64,000 nt of DNA from Muscardinus avellanarius (Eukaryota; Chordata; Mammalia; Rodentia; Gliridae): assembly GCA_963383645.1 (NCBI GenBank), contig OY726574.1, positions 54,115,477 to 54,179,476 of the forward strand, given 5' to 3'. Below, piece by piece: positions 1 to 10,711 of the stretch (its first letter is position 1; each line of letters opens with the position of its first letter). A model generated the notes under the pieces. The model saw only the letters and a program-made list of their open reading frames with translations. It did no database searches and was not told the DNA's origin. Made by a program: the position numbers and the translations under genes.

Positions 1-60
1 GCAGAGGGGGAGAGCACCTTCCATTCTCAAGATAAGAAAGCTGGACAATGAGCAGCCAGT

Positions 61-62
61 CA

Positions 63-98
<36 letters not shown>

Positions 99-99
99 C
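61..99. repeat. (CTGT)n/(CTAT)n microsatellite
   Basis: Five CTGT units pass into five CTAT units, directly abutting the 3' end of the antisense SINE that follows. It probably grew from that SINE's tail. Confidence 0.9.
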
Positions 100-100
100 C

Positions 101-161
101 TGGTCCTGGGGATTGAGCCCAGGGGCATTCTATATCTGGACTCTATCCCTAGCCCCAGCGC

Positions 162-202
<41 letters not shown>

Positions 203-309
203 TTTGAAATAGAGTCTGGTTAAGTTGTTGAGGGTCTTACTAAGTTGCCAGGGCTGGCCTCAAACCTTTGATCCTCTTGTCTCAGCCTCCAAAGTACTGG
301 AATTACAGA
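101..309 (-). repeat. B1-dID SINE, form 0, linker expanded to (TG)n
   Basis: Antisense right arm (GGGGATTGAGCCCAGGGGC) then a (TG)n tract at 163-201 in the position of the A-rich linker, then the antisense left arm ending in CAAAGTACTGGAATTACAG. The microsatellite lies between the arms, not at the tail. Confidence 0.75.
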
Positions 310-319
310 CATTTAAAGT

Positions 320-497
320 TGTCGTGGCCAAGTGCAGCCACAATTTGGGAGGCAGGGAGAGGAGGAGCCCAGGACTGAGACCAGAGTGAGGCCAGCCCAC
401 GGTAACTTATCAAGACTCTGTTGCAAAATAAAAAAAATATTAATATATTGGGGTATAGCCCTCCGCATTCAATTCCCACTAACACACACACTAAAGA
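320..497 (+). repeat. B1-dID SINE, diverged
   Basis: Old plus-strand copy: a degraded left arm (TTTGGGAGGCAGGGAGAGG), linker AAAATAAAAAAAATATT, right arm GGGGTATAGCC, then CA-rich tail. Confidence 0.55.
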
Positions 498-1174
498 AAA
501 GAAAAAAACAGTGCAGTTTTCTCTGTTTGGCTCAAGGACCATTCGTTAAGTGCGAGCACACCACACTGAGAGGCCGTAGCAACTGTGACATAGTAGCTCA
601 GGTCTAATATCACAGGGCTCTGTATTCATTCCTCGTCCATTCCACAAATATTATTGAGCACCTGCGGCGAGCAGATGGCTTCGTACAGCAGTGGTACTGG
701 CCACTCACTAGCAAGCAAGACTAGCAAGGTGTAAAGTTAGCGATGGCGAGCCATTCACATTCTGATAGGCTGAAAAGAATTCGATGTCACCTTTATAACA
801 TACTCCCTTGCTCTGAGTTCATGTGCAAGCCTTGTCTCCTCTTTACGTCTGTAGGTTCCTCATTATGCCCAGTCATCCTCTGTGCTTATAAAATATGATA
901 AGGATAAGTGGCACTGGGTATAGGCACCATCGTTTAAAATCCTGGATCTTCACATACCCTTAGCAACTTGTCAACTTGGCCAAAGTAAACTTGGCCAAAG
1001 TACTTAACTCATCTCAGCATCTCTATGGAGGGGCTTTGTGGATTGATACCGCGCATCACTGCCTGCAACACAATTAAATGTTAACCAACCTTGTCTGTGA
1101 ATTCTCCTCCCATGTATATCAGTGATTCCCAGATGCTTCTTTATAGATATGCTGTATTAGAACGCCAAGCTCCA
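498..1174. other. Unique sequence, no gene seen
   Basis: About 680 bases without a SINE arm. The piece CCACAAATATTATTGAGCAC (646-665) resembles a widespread old mammalian repeat, but I cannot assign a family. A small direct repeat, AACTTGGCCAAAGTA, occurs twice at 974-1003. No convincing coding frame. Confidence 0.5.
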
Positions 1175-1382
1175 GCCGGGCATGGTGGGCACGCTTATAA
1201 TCCCAGCACTTGGGAGGCTGAGACAGGAGGATCACAGTTCGCCGACAGCCTCAGCTGCTTAGTGAGGTCTTTCACAACTTAGTGAGACCTCGTTTCACAA
1301 TAAAGAATAAAAGAATAGGGCTGGGGGTGTCACTCAGAGGCAGAATGCCTCTGGCTTCCTTCCTGGGTAGTGAAAAAAAAAA
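1175..1382 (+). repeat. B1-dID SINE, form A
   Basis: Starts GCCGGGCATGGTGG, has AGGATCACAGTTCGCCGACAG in the left arm and GGGCTGGGGGTGTCACTCAG in the right arm, ends in a short A-tail. Confidence 0.85.
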
Positions 1383-1463
1383 GAACCCCAAGTTTAATGA
1401 AAATTGTTAAGCTTATAGCAGAGTTGATATAAGTGATGGAATCCTTCCAAATGGTGATTGTAA

Positions 1464-1670
1464 GGCTGGGTATGGTGGCACATCTAATCCCATGCTTGTA
1501 ATCCCAGCACTTGGGAGGCTGAGACTAGAGGATCGTGGTTCACAGACAGCCTCAGCTACTTAGTGAGGCCCTCTGCAACTCAGTGAGACCGTTTCAAAAT
1601 AAAAGAATAAAAAATGGGGCAGGGGGTGTAGCTCGGAGGCCAAATGCCTCTGGGTTCCATCCCCAGACCC

Positions 1671-1719
<49 letters not shown>
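1464..1719 (+). repeat. B1-dID SINE, form A, long poly(A)
   Basis: Both arms present, with an internal repetition of the 5' end (AATCCCATGCTTGTAATCCC). It ends in a run of about 47 A at 1673-1719, one of the longest pure A runs here, implying a fairly recent copy or tail expansion. Confidence 0.85.
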
Positions 1720-1723
<4 letters not shown>

Positions 1724-1752
1724 GAGTGTCTCTGGGTTCAATCCCCTGTAGA
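1720..1752 (+). repeat. dID right-arm fragment
   Basis: GGGTTCAATCCCC of a second right arm follows the A-run of the preceding SINE, as in the B1-ID-ID trimers seen elsewhere. Confidence 0.5.
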
Positions 1753-1984
1753 AAGAAAGAAAGAGACAGAGACGGAGGGAGGGAATGAGAGGGAAAAGGA
1801 AGGAATCCTTAACCATCAGAGAAGTTCTGTGATTGTACCTGGTTTTACCATAACCATCTTCTCGTCTGAGATGGGGCTAAGAGCCCTGGATCACCAAAAG
1901 CCAGTTCACTGCAGGGGAAATCCAACCTCCAACCAAATCCCACCATCCGCAGATGGAATCAGAAATTTTTAAATAGATGAGTGT

Positions 1985-2194
1985 TAGCCAGCTGTGATGC
2001 TGCATGCCTGTAACGCCAGTACTTAGGAGGCTGAGACGAGAGGATCACAAGTGTTAAGAAAAATCTCAATGACTTAGTGAGGTTCTTGGCCACTTAGTGA
2101 GACCCTGTTTCAAAACTAATAAATAAAATAGGGATGCGGGTGTAGCTTACAGGTAGGATGCCCCTGAGTTCAATTCACAGTACAAAAAAAAGTA
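1985..2194 (+). repeat. B1-dID SINE, form 0
   Basis: Starts GCCAGCTGTGATGC, CAGTACTTAGGAGGCTGAG left arm; linker ACTAATAAATAAAATAGGG; right arm TGTAGCTTACAGG ... TTCAATTCACAGTAC with A-tail. Confidence 0.75.
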
Positions 2195-2224
2195 GAAAAT
2201 TATTTAAGTTGAAAGAATATTGAA

Positions 2225-2417
2225 GCCGGGCGTGGTGACGCACGCTTGTAATCCCCAGCATTCCAGAGGCTGAGACAGGAGGATCGCAGTTCGTGGACAG
2301 CCTCAGCTATTTAGTGAGGCCCTTGGCAACTCAGTGAGACCCTGTTTCCAAATAAAGAATAAAAAATAGTTCTGGGAGGTGTAGCTTGAATGTAGAATGC
2401 CCCTGGGTTCCATCCCC

Positions 2418-2466
<49 letters not shown>
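2225..2466 (+). repeat. B1-dID SINE, form A, (CA)n tail
   Basis: Full dimer starting GCCGGGCGTGG. The right arm ends CCATCCCCAGTA and runs straight into a (CA)n tract at 2422-2466 instead of poly(A). Confidence 0.85.
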
Positions 2467-2470
<4 letters not shown>

Positions 2471-2635
2471 ATTGAAACAATTGATATAATAGATACTGTC
2501 GAAAATTGAATTAGAAAATTATAAAATCAGCACAAAGAATCCTTCCAGAGTGCAGAGCAAAATAAAACAAAAGGAAATCGTGAAAGAAAAAATGGAGATA
2601 TAAAAATAAATGGAGATAAAAAATTAAAAAAAAAA

Positions 2636-2697
2636 ACTGGATACGGTGGTGCATGCCTAGAGCCCCAGCTACTCAGGAGGGTATAGCTCAGAAAAAA
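2636..2697 (+). repeat. Short B1/dID chimera
   Basis: About 40 bases of a left-arm start (GGTGGTGCATGCC) join directly to GGTATAGCTCAG of a right arm; most of the left arm is deleted. Confidence 0.45.
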
Positions 2698-2816
2698 TGA
2701 AGAAGTTCTAAATAAATAAAAAGACATCCTGGATTTGAAGACTCAATACTAAAATGGTGACATTCCCCAAGTTGATCTACAGATTACATACAACCCATAT
2801 CAAAATTCTAGCTGCA

Positions 2817-3224
2817 GTAATCCCAGCATGTGGGGGACTGAGACAGGAACATGTTATCCAAATCTGATGAGGAAAAACTGGTTTTTTGTTTTGGTTTGGT
2901 TTTGGTGGTACTGGGGTTCCTGGAAATCCTTCTACCTCCAGGCTACACTCCCAGATCTATTTTATATTTTTATTTGGAAACAGAGTCTCTTAAGCCAGCG
3001 CGTCTGGCTTTGAACTTGTGCAATACTCCGTCTCCACCTCCCAAGTGCGGGGATTACAAGCGTGCACCACCACGCCTGGCGGAAAAAAAAAAATGTTTTT
3101 AAAACAGAAAAAATGAGCTACTTAGTGTGGCTCTCAGCAACTTAGTGAGACCCTGTTTCCGAATTTAAAAAAAATAGTATAAAATAGGTCTGGGACCCCT
3201 GGGTTTCATTCCCAGTACCAGCAG
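2817..3224 (+). repeat. Old plus SINE split by an antisense form-B SINE
   Basis: Outer plus copy: AATCCCAGCATGTGGGGGAC at 2819 on the left, and CTTAGTGAGACCCTG ... TTTCATTCCCAGTACCAG at 3112-3224 on the right. A complete antisense form-B SINE sits between them. Confidence 0.6.
2880..3081 (-). repeat. B1-dID SINE, form B
   Basis: Antisense: GGTACTGGGGTTCCTGG, then GTCTCTTAAGCCAGCGCG, then ACCACCACGCCTGGC. Inserted inside an older plus-strand SINE. Confidence 0.85.
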
Positions 3225-3980
3225 ATAAGATGGAGAATTGGCCCCAGGATAAGTACCACCTGATGTACTTATGAGACCACTTCTTTTACCAAAAGGTGCC
3301 TGCTACCCAAATATACCTGTTTTCTTTTCTTTTCTTTTCTTTTCTTTTCTTTTCTTTTCTTTTTTTTGCCCTGTTCCTTTCTTTCTTTTTGCATCATGAA
3401 GGCCTTTTCTGGTGGGACCCTTGCCATCCCCTAGCTTCCCCTGTTGCTGAGAGCTGGTCTGTACTCAGGGAGCCATTGGCTACAACCCCCCACCATCATC
3501 CACTTGCTGTGTAAGTGGACGCCTCCCAGTCCTGTGGAGTGGATGGTTTGGTAAACATATCTTGAGGCTTTAAAAAAGCATATTCCTGGAATCCTGGCTC
3601 CTTACTGTTAAAATAAATAAATTCTCCACACCAGCATACCAGAAAGGAGCGGGCCTTTGGAGAGAGGTCAAGGGTAGGGTCGGTCAGCAGGGGGCTGACA
3701 GAGCCCAGAGGCTGACTCTTCTAAGCACAGTAAGTTGTTTCTAATGCAAACGTGAGTATTTGCAGATTCTTTCCCTTCCCTTTAGAAGGGAAAGTAGGAT
3801 GTTAAAAAAAAAAATCTCTACCAGTTATTAGGTGGTAAAATCATAATAAATGAAGCTCCACCACTTATTTAATAAAAAAGTAACTTTTCTTAGGCTTAAC
3901 TATTGTTTCTATCTGGTAATTTTCTACCACATATCAAACAGAGCCCATTTAATATATAAATTTAAAAAGCTGTCTTTAGA
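3225..3980. other. Unique sequence with (CTTTT)n
   Basis: A (CTTTT)n tract at 3320-3366 and AT-rich stretches; otherwise nothing recognised. No open frame with coding character. Confidence 0.5.
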
Positions 3981-4095
3981 GCCGGGCATGGTGGTGCACC
4001 CTTGTAATTCCAGTACTTGGGAGGCTGAGACAGGAGGATCACACAGGTTCGAAGCCAGCCTCAGCTACTTAGTGAGGCTCTCAGCAACTTAGTGA
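3981..4095 (+). repeat. B1 left-arm monomer
   Basis: GCCGGGCATGGTGGTGCACC to CTTAGTGAG, then (TA)n. No right arm in this orientation; an antisense SINE follows at once, so the two form an inverted pair. Confidence 0.75.
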
Positions 4096-4108
4096 GTATA
4101 TATATATA

Positions 4109-4305
4109 GCAAGAATTGAACCCAGGGGTGGTGTTCTACTTCTAAACTACACCCCCAGCCCTATTTTATTTTTTATTTTGAAACAGGGTCTCACTAAGTT
4201 GCTGAGGGTCTCACTAAATTGCTGAGGCTGGCCTCGAACCTGTGATTCTCTTGTCTCCGTCTCCCAAGTACTGAGATTACAGGTGTGTGCCACCATGCCT
4301 GGCTA
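4109..4305 (-). repeat. B1-dID SINE, form 0
   Basis: Antisense right arm (GAATTGAACCCAGGGG) and complete left arm ending GCCACCATGCCTGGC. Opposed to the plus left arm just upstream. Confidence 0.8.
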
Positions 4306-4972
4306 ATACTTGTAAATTTATGCCGAATCTTGTAAATTCTCTTCCCCTGTTGAACTCAGAGAGCACCATGACTGGTCATTACCCTTTAGGAAAGTGATTG
4401 AAAGATCTTCTTGAGGAAGGCTAACTAATCCAAGAGGAAGAACCGAAAGGTATTGATGGAGAGATTCTACAAATAATAAACACACTACTCATCCTCTCCT
4501 GAAACTCTTCCCAGGTTCTCAGATTGCCGTCAACTTCGTAGTGTCCCTCTCTTGAATCCTGGGTCATAACCAAGGGCCACCAAATATTAATGAAAAGTCT
4601 CTGGGATAAAGGATAAGCCATGCATGGAAATGAAGGTGTCAGATAATATTCTTAGAGAGATAAGATAGCAAATATATAAAAAGATAAAAGGAAAGGGTTC
4701 TATAAAGAGAGATGTTGGAAATTTAAAATGTGATAACATAAACAAACATCTAAGTAGAAAACAAAATTGAGAAACTCTTACAGAAAGTAAGGCAAAGAGA
4801 CAGAAATGGGGAATTAAACAGAACAGTAGGAAAATCCGAGACCAGTCTAGAGATTCAACATACAACTGACAGAAGTTCCAGAGAGAGCAGAGAAATGAAA
4901 GGAAAAAGCATCAGAGAAATTAAGAAAAGCTAAATGAAGAATATAAATGTTTGAAATTAAAACCAACAATTG

Positions 4973-5159
4973 CCAGACGCGGTGGTGCACGCTTTGTAAT
5001 TCCGGTGCTTGGGAGGCTGAGTTTGAAGCCAGCCTCGGAAACTAAGTAAGGCCATCCGCAACTTAGTGACACTATGTTTCCAAATTAAATAATAATAATA
5101 ATAAAATGGGACTGAGGGTGTAGCTTAGAGGTAAAATGCCCCTGGGTTCCATCCCCAGC

Positions 5160-5211
<52 letters not shown>

Positions 5212-5275
5212 GGGGGAATGTTTCAGTTTAGAGCACTTCTGGGTTCAATCCCCAGTACTAAAGAAAAAGAAAAAA
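4973..5275 (+). repeat. B1-dID SINE with (CA)n then second ID arm
   Basis: Left arm (CAGACGCGGTGGTGCACGC), right arm (GTGTAGCTTAGAGG), (CA)n at 5160-5207, then a further right-arm-like unit ending TTCAATCCCCAGTACTAAAG. A B1-ID-ID arrangement with a microsatellite between the IDs. Confidence 0.7.
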
Positions 5276-5440
5276 AATGGGATTCTACAAGTAGGGAATA
5301 TATATAGGACCCAGAATCAGAACTGGTTAACACTTTTACTCAATAATATAATCTAGAAGACAATGAAAAGTGCCTTCAAACTTATGAAGAGAAATTGTTT
5401 CCAGGTGATAATTCTAGACCCAGCTTAAAATATCAAATGA

Positions 5441-5650
5441 GCCGGGCGTGGTGGGGCACGCTTTTAATCCCAGCATTGGGAGGCTGAGACTGGAGGATCG
5501 CAGTTCATGGACAGCCTCAGCTACTTAGTGAGGCTCTCTGCAACTCAGTGAGACCCTGTTTCAAAATAAAGAATAAAAAATAGGGCTGGGGTAGCTTGGA
5601 GGTAGAATGCCCCTGGGTTTCATCTCCAGACCCGCAAAAATAAAATAAAT
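5441..5650 (+). repeat. B1-dID SINE, form A, with TSD
   Basis: Complete dimer flanked by a perfect 10-bp TSD TATCAAATGA at 5431-5440 and 5651-5660. The tail is A-rich (AATAAAATAAAT). Confidence 0.9.
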
Positions 5651-5968
5651 TATCAAATGAAAAAGTCAAAGAATTTTCATTCATGCAAGGTCTCAGAGCT
5701 TTACCTTCCTTGAATTGTCTAAGGAAACTGCTGGAGAATACAATTCATTAAAACACATGGATAAATCACAACCAAGCAAGAAGATACGAAGTATAAGAAA
5801 GGAAAGATCCAACATAGTAGAGGCCAAGCAGGTTCTCAGAATGATGGTGAAGATTAAATAGTTCAAGATAATGCCTGTCAACTATGGATAGATGTCAACT
5901 GGTTTAGATTGGAATAAGCCAGAACACCACGGGAGGCTTCTTTAAAAGATTAAATTGATGGAACACCT

Positions 5969-6138
5969 GGCTGGGAGTGGTGGGACATACTTATAATCCC
6001 AGGACTTGGGAGGCTGAGACAGGAAGATCACAGGTTCAAGGCCAGTGCATGGTAACTTAGTGAGACCCTATTTCAAATTAAAATAAAATAGTGCTGAGGA
6101 TATAGCTCAGAAGTAGAAAAACCCTGGGTTCAATCCCC

Positions 6139-6182
<44 letters not shown>
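5969..6182 (+). repeat. B1-dID SINE, form 0, (CA)n tail, with TSD
   Basis: Perfect 13-bp TSD TGATGGAACACCT at 5956-5968 and 6183-6195. The whole (CA)n tract (6143-6182) lies inside the TSDs, so it belongs to the inserted element or grew from its tail. Confidence 0.9.
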
Positions 6183-6184
<2 letters not shown>

Positions 6185-6225
6185 ATGGAACACCTAATGC
6201 ATATGTGTTAAAATATTTAGACAGA

Positions 6226-6424
6226 GCCGGGCGTGGTGGCGCACACTTGTAATCCCAGCATTTGGGAGGCGGAGACAGGAGGATCGCAGGTTCAGACAGC
6301 CTCAGCTACTTAGTGAGGCAGTCTGTAACTTAGTGAGACCCTGTTTCAAAATAAAGAATAAAAAACAGGGCGGGGGTGTCGCTTAGAGGTTGAATGCCCC
6401 TGGGTTTCGTCCCTGGACTCACTT
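6226..6424 (+). repeat. B1-dID SINE, form A, no A-tail
   Basis: Starts GCCGGGCGTGGTGGCGC; right arm GGGGGTGTCGCTTAGAGG; ends TTTCGTCCCTGGACTC with no A-run. Confidence 0.8.
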
Positions 6425-6562
6425 TGGTGCAATTAAATTAGGAAAATATATAGAAAACAAAGCAAACAAAAGAAACTAATGATTAATCCTAAGGAAAATG
6501 AAGTCATACAAAAAAGATATAGTCAGGTTCACTTACATGGTTCATCAATTAATAGTATTTTC

Positions 6563-6715
6563 TTTTCTTTTTTTTTTCTTTTTTTTTTTTTTGAAACAGG
6601 GTCTCACTGAGTTGTGCAGGGCCTCGCTACATAGCTGAGGCTGTCCGAGAACTGCGATCCGCCAGTCTCCGCCTCCCGAATACTGGGGTTACAAGTGTGT
6701 ATCACCACGCCCGGC
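6563..6715 (-). repeat. B1-only insertion with TSD
   Basis: Poly(T) then an antisense left arm only. A 12-bp TSD AATAGTATTTTC at 6551-6562 and 6716-6727 shows that a left-arm monomer can transpose alone. Confidence 0.85.
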
Positions 6716-7062
6716 AATAGTATTTTCATATTATTTATGGATATATACTTATAATGAGTAACTATTATATACATAATATAGATAGAATAAAAAAATATGA
6801 TCCCGCTGTGTTGGGAGGATGGAGAGTGGGAAGAACGCAAGAATACTGTAGGAACAGTGAGAGGACGGGGAGAAGGGGTGGAAACCCTTACTGTAATGGA
6901 GCCCAATAATAATGTCTAACACTGACAGATCGTAAAATGACAGTTATGCAAATGACTTAGATAAATTGAATAGCTAGAGTATTAAAAGAGGAAAGGCAGT
7001 GAGGGAGGTCATTGTCCTTAATTAGCCTCATAGAGTTATTGAGTTCTTTCAAGGCTAAGCAT

Positions 7063-7293
7063 GAGGGGTGTGTGTGTGTGTGTGTGGTTGTGGTTGTTGT
7101 TGGGGATTGAACCCAGGGGCATTCTACATCTGAGCTTCACCTCTAGCCCTTTATATTTCTTTTTTATTTTGAAACAGAGTCACACTGATTGCTGAAGTTT
7201 TTGTTATTGCAGAGGCTAGCTTTGAACCTGTGATCCTCCCATCTCAGCCTCTCTAGCACTACGATTACGGGCATATTGCACCATGCGCAGCCA
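7063..7293 (-). repeat. B1-dID SINE, form 0, (TG)n tail
   Basis: Antisense tail (GT)n, right arm GGGGATTGAACCCAGGGGC, left arm ending ATTGCACCATGCGCAGCC. Confidence 0.75.
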
Positions 7294-7593
7294 CGTGTAT
7301 AATTTTGACAAAAGTAAAAGTTAAAAAAAATTATACTGGTGCTGTGGCGGATTTTAAAAAAATGAACAATGCCTCGTCCCTCGAACTGCTTACGGTCAGT
7401 CTGGGAAAGAGAGACTCCTACTCTACTGGTGAAGGTAAGTGGGACCTGTGCCCTGGGAAGTTAAATCAGAAGCTATGGGAATCCTGAGGAGAAAGGGCTA
7501 CAGGCTTGGGAGATGCAAGTGTTTCTCTTGCCTGGGAGGAAAGTTAGTCTGACTTGATGGCGTGTACAGTAAAGCAGGATGTTCTGGAAAGTA
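7294..7593. other. Unique sequence, no gene seen
   Basis: About 300 bases between two SINEs. The short open frame from 7305 has no recognisable similarity and begins with low-complexity lysine codons. Confidence 0.5.
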
Positions 7594-7829
7594 AAGCTGG
7601 GCAGACGAGTGCGGCGGAGCTCACCTGCAATCCCAGTACTGGGGAGACTGAGATAGGAGAATTGCAGGTTTGAGGACAGCCTCAGCCACACAGCGTGACT
7701 CTAACAAGACTCTGTTTCTGAACAAATAATAAATAAAAAGGGCTGGCGGTATAGCTTAGAGGTAGAATACCCCTGAGTTTAACCCCCAGCACTACAAACA
7801 TAAATTAACTAATTAATTAATTAATTAAA
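7594..7829 (+). repeat. B1-dID SINE, form 0, (ATTA)n tail
   Basis: Diverged left arm (AATCCCAGTACTGGGGAGAC), right arm GTATAGCTTAGAGG, tail expanded to (AATT/ATTA)n at 7804-7829. Confidence 0.75.
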
Positions 7830-8029
7830 GGATGGGGAAGGAGGTTGAGAATAGACCTTTGGATGACGTTAAATACCGTTAAGAATTAAGCCAGGCATGG
7901 TTGCACACTCTTGTAATCTCAGCATTTGGGAGGCTGAGACCAGAGGATCATGGTTCGTGGGCAGCCTCAGCTACTTAGCAAGGCCCTTGGCAACTCAGTG
8001 AGACCCTGTTTCAAAAATAAAATAATTTA

Positions 8030-8218
8030 GCCGGGCGTGGTGGCGCACGCTTGTAATCCCTGCGCTTGGGAGGCGGAGACAGGAGGATCGCGCAGATTCG
8101 AAGCCAGCCGCGCTGGCATAAGAGACCCCATTTCCAAATTTAAAAAGTATAAAATTAGGTCTGGGAGTGTAGCCCGGAGGTAAAAGGGTTTCCAGGTAAC
8201 CCAGTACCACCACCACAA
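8030..8218 (+). repeat. B1-dID SINE, form B
   Basis: GCCGGGCGTGGTGGCGCACG, GGAGGATCGCGCAG, GGTTTCCAGG. Inserted in the A-rich linker of an older SINE. Confidence 0.9.
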
Positions 8219-8226
8219 TAATAATA

Positions 8227-8265
<39 letters not shown>

Positions 8266-8286
8266 TAATAATAATAAGAATAAGAA

Positions 8287-8317
<31 letters not shown>

Positions 8318-8320
8318 AGG
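8217..8320. repeat. (AAT)n/(AAG)n microsatellite
   Basis: Triplet repeat grown from the tail of the form-B SINE: AAT units change into AAG and then AGG units. Confidence 0.9.
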
Positions 8321-8383
8321 AGGAGCCGGGGGCCTTGCTCAGAGGTACAATGCCACTGGGTTCCATCCCCAGTAGCACAAAAG

Positions 8384-8904
8384 AAATTGTTAAAAATTTT
8401 GGAAGGCTATGAGAAATTGTTAGGGGTTGATATAATCTGAGCTATAATTTAAAATCTGGCAGCAATACAGGAAAAGGATCAAATAGAGGTGGGGGGTGCA
8501 AGGGAATTAGGACCTAAGGGCATAGGTGCAGGGCAGAGGTATGAGAGCCCGAACTTGAACAAGGCTGGGGAAACTGAAAGGAGAGTTAAACCTGCTTTTA
8601 TTGTTTGTTAATGTGCTTCTGCTCTTCTGTTGGACATTGTAATGGGGACTGTGTCTTTAATTGGCCAGGAGTCAAACCACATTGACTTATAGTTTCTTTT
8701 CAATAAGCCAAGGAGCTAATAAACCTTAGAACATTCTGATCTTAGTACAAACACTTGTTGTGCTCTGACTTCATAACATTACAGTGTATTTTATTTCAGT
8801 TCCTTGCCATATTGTTGATTGAGGACTTCAAAAAGAAATTATGTTTTCCTTCCATTATCTCATTATTTTTGTAAGCCAAATTACTTTAAAATACACTCAG
8901 ATAA
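8384..8904. other. Unique sequence, no gene seen
   Basis: 520 bases of AT-rich sequence without repeats I can name and no credible reading frame. Confidence 0.5.
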
Positions 8905-9103
8905 GCAGGGCGTGGTGGAGCAGGATCGTAATCCCAGTACTTGGGAGGCTGAGACAGGAGGATCCCAGGTTCATGGCCAGCCTCCGCTACTTAGTGAGAC
9001 TCTGTTTCAAAATAAAGAATAAAAAATATGTCTGGGATTGTAGCTCAGCGGAAGAATGTCCCTGGGTTCCATCCCCAGTACTTATATACATACATACACT
9101 AAG
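8905..9103 (+). repeat. B1-dID SINE, form A-like
   Basis: GCAGGGCGTGGTGGAGC to TTCCATCCCCAGTAC with an ATAC-rich tail. Near-TSD ACTCAGATA (8896-8904 region) against ACTAAGATA just past the tail, one mismatch. Confidence 0.75.
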
Positions 9104-9236
9104 ATATAATAATACAATGGCAAAATTTATTATGTTTCACCTCTGTGGAGGCTGCATAGTTCTTAACACTGACTTTATTCTCGCCCATATTTGCAATCTA
9201 CCTGGTATTTACAACATCTTCAGGTTAATGCTCCTG

Positions 9237-9455
9237 GGTTTTTTTGTTTGTTTGTTTGTTTGTTTGTTTGTTTTTTGTGGTACTGGGGTTCCTGGAAGCC
9301 CTTCTACCTCTGGGCTACACTCTCAGACCTATTTTTATATTTTTATTTGGAAACAGGGTCTCTTAAGCCAGCGAGGCTGGCTCCGAAACAGCGCGATCCT
9401 CCTGTCTCCGCCTCCCAAGAGCAGGGATTACAAGCGTGCGCCACCACGCCCGGCC
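9237..9455 (-). repeat. B1-dID SINE, form B, (GTTT)n tail, with TSD
   Basis: Perfect 11-bp TSD TAATGCTCCTG at 9226-9236 and 9456-9466. The tail is (GTTT)n on the plus strand, that is (AAAC)n in the sense of the SINE. Confidence 0.9.
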
Positions 9456-9479
9456 TAATGCTCCTGTTTAATATTTAAT

Positions 9480-9800
9480 CATCTACTCAAATTTATACAG
9501 TGATTTCCTAATGCCTCACCCAAAGCTACACATTTTCTGTTCTACATCCATGCATTGCAGGACCTGGTCCCATTCACCTGTGCCCCTTCCCCTTCTGCAA
9601 CCTCTAAGGAGACACTCCACTCCAGCCTGGTTGGCCTCTGATTATCCCCTACCCTCAGCATCGCATTAATACCCCAGTGTTCTGTTTTCAAGGTTTTGCT
9701 ACCTGAATTTTCCTCCCCTTACCTTTATTTACAATTATTCTAACTCCTACTTGCCCTTGAAGGCTGACTCCGACTCCATCTCCTTCATTACCTCCTATCC
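9480..9800. other. Possible L2-type remnant
   Basis: Text such as CTAACTCCTACTTGCCCTTG followed by ACTCCATCTCCTTCATTACC has the flavour of an ancient mammalian interspersed repeat (L2-like, probably antisense), but the match is from memory and weak. Confidence 0.3.
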
Positions 9801-9801
9801 C

Positions 9802-10115
9802 AGTGTGATGGTTTGAATTTATAATGTCCCTAGAGACATCATGAGAGTGGGCAGCCGTCATGGTGAGGCGGGGTCCCTGGGTGGGGCCTTGGGGTTATAC
9901 AAGGCTCCTCCCACCCTGTTGGCTCTCTCTGATTATGGCTGGCATGAGGTGAGACCAGAGCCCGGTTCTCTACCTCTCTCTGCTGCCATTCACTGAGCTC
10001 TGCAGATCCAGCCTGCCGTGGACTGAACCCTGAAATAAATCCTCCATCCTCCAAACTGTGTGTGGTCAGGCCCTTGGATCACTGCAGTGAGAATGTTGAT
10101 TGAAACACCCAGGTG
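9802..10115 (+). repeat. MaLR-like solitary LTR
   Basis: Begins TGTGATGGTTTGAATTT, contains GTGGGGCCTTGGGG and a TATA-like GGGTTATACAAGG near 9892, then GACTGAACCCTGAAATAAATC with an AATAAA polyadenylation signal near 10033, and ends TTGATTGAAACACC. This order (TGATGGTTTG start, AATAAA, then AA.C.AAC-type end) is that of ERVL-MaLR LTRs. No internal retroviral coding sequence is seen. Confidence 0.6.
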
Positions 10116-10700
10116 CCTCCGAGAAAGCACACTTCCGTGCGTGCCCCAGTTACGCTGCATCCGAAAACTTGTCATTTAATCGTGGGCTTCATTGTTATGT
10201 GTTTCCGCCGTCTCCTTTCCAAGCAGACTAGGTGAGAGGAGGCCAGCTCTGTGCTGCACCTCCCAGGCTCCCTCCACCTCTACTCTGCATTAGTGAAGGT
10301 TATTTTGGTTGCAAGGGACAGAAGCCTAACTCAAATTAGTGTAAGCAAAAGGGGGGATTGTTCTACCTAATGTAGAATCCATGAGTAGCCCAGAATGTGC
10401 AAGCTTAAACAGATTGTCACCCATCAGTCTTCTTCCATCTGCCCTTTTTCCTTTGGCAGAATCAGGCAGGTTCTTCCCAAGGTCAGCAGCAATGCAGAAC
10501 TTAAATCTGAACTGTTTAGTCAACTGAGCAGAAAGAATATATCTATTTCTGCATGGTTCTGGAAACAGACCCAGAACCCTTGTGGGCCCGGGTGCAGCCA
10601 CCTAGCCGAGTCAATCACAGGACCTCTGCGTAATCAGCTCTCAGTAACAGACCAAGCCTTGGACCAGGGGCAGGGCATCTGCTGCACTGAGATGCAGGCC
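10116..10700. other. Unique or old-repeat sequence
   Basis: The part TTTTGGTTGCAAGGGACAGA (10302-10321) followed by CTAACTCAAATTAGTG resembles a common old mammalian repeat, family not assigned. The 120-codon frame at 10395-10757 has no recognisable domain and runs into a SINE. Confidence 0.4.
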
Positions 10701-10711
10701 AAGAATGGTGC

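Larger units (their letters stand above)
4320..7020 (+). repeat. Old L1-lineage (L1M/HAL1-like) remnant, SINE-interrupted
   Basis: Non-SINE pieces at about 4320-4972, 5276-5440, 5651-5955, 6424-6550 and 6728-7020 read as one A-rich diverged element in plus orientation. The run TTCATTCATGCAAGGTCTCA near 5679 followed by GGAAACTGCTGGAG and ACAAGCCAAG-type purine-rich text matches my memory of old mammalian L1 non-coding regions. Family assignment is tentative; at least five SINEs have landed in it. Confidence 0.45.
7888..8383 (+). repeat. B1-dID SINE split at its linker by a form-B SINE
   Basis: Left arm 7888-8027 (CCAGGCATGGTTGC to CCTGTTTCAAAAATAAAAT), right arm 8325-8383 (GCCTTGCTCAGAGGTAC ... 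TTCCATCCCCAGTAGC). Between them are a form-B SINE and its expanded tail. Confidence 0.8.

Noticed and set aside
1535..1972. Lysine-run protein
   Set aside because: The polylysine is the SINE poly(A) tail.
8841..9458. 205-codon open frame
   Set aside because: Translation of two SINEs and intervening DNA; the repeated peptide themes (VIPVLGRLRQED, GTGVPGSPSTS) recur wherever a SINE occurs.
9802..10115. Infectious retrovirus or provirus
   Set aside because: Only LTR-like sequence is present; no gag, pol or env-like coding text was seen here or near the second LTR.
10280..10620. Named old repeat (TTGGTTGCAAGGGACAGA motif)
   Set aside because: Feels familiar as a mammalian repeat, but I could not tie it to a family with confidence.
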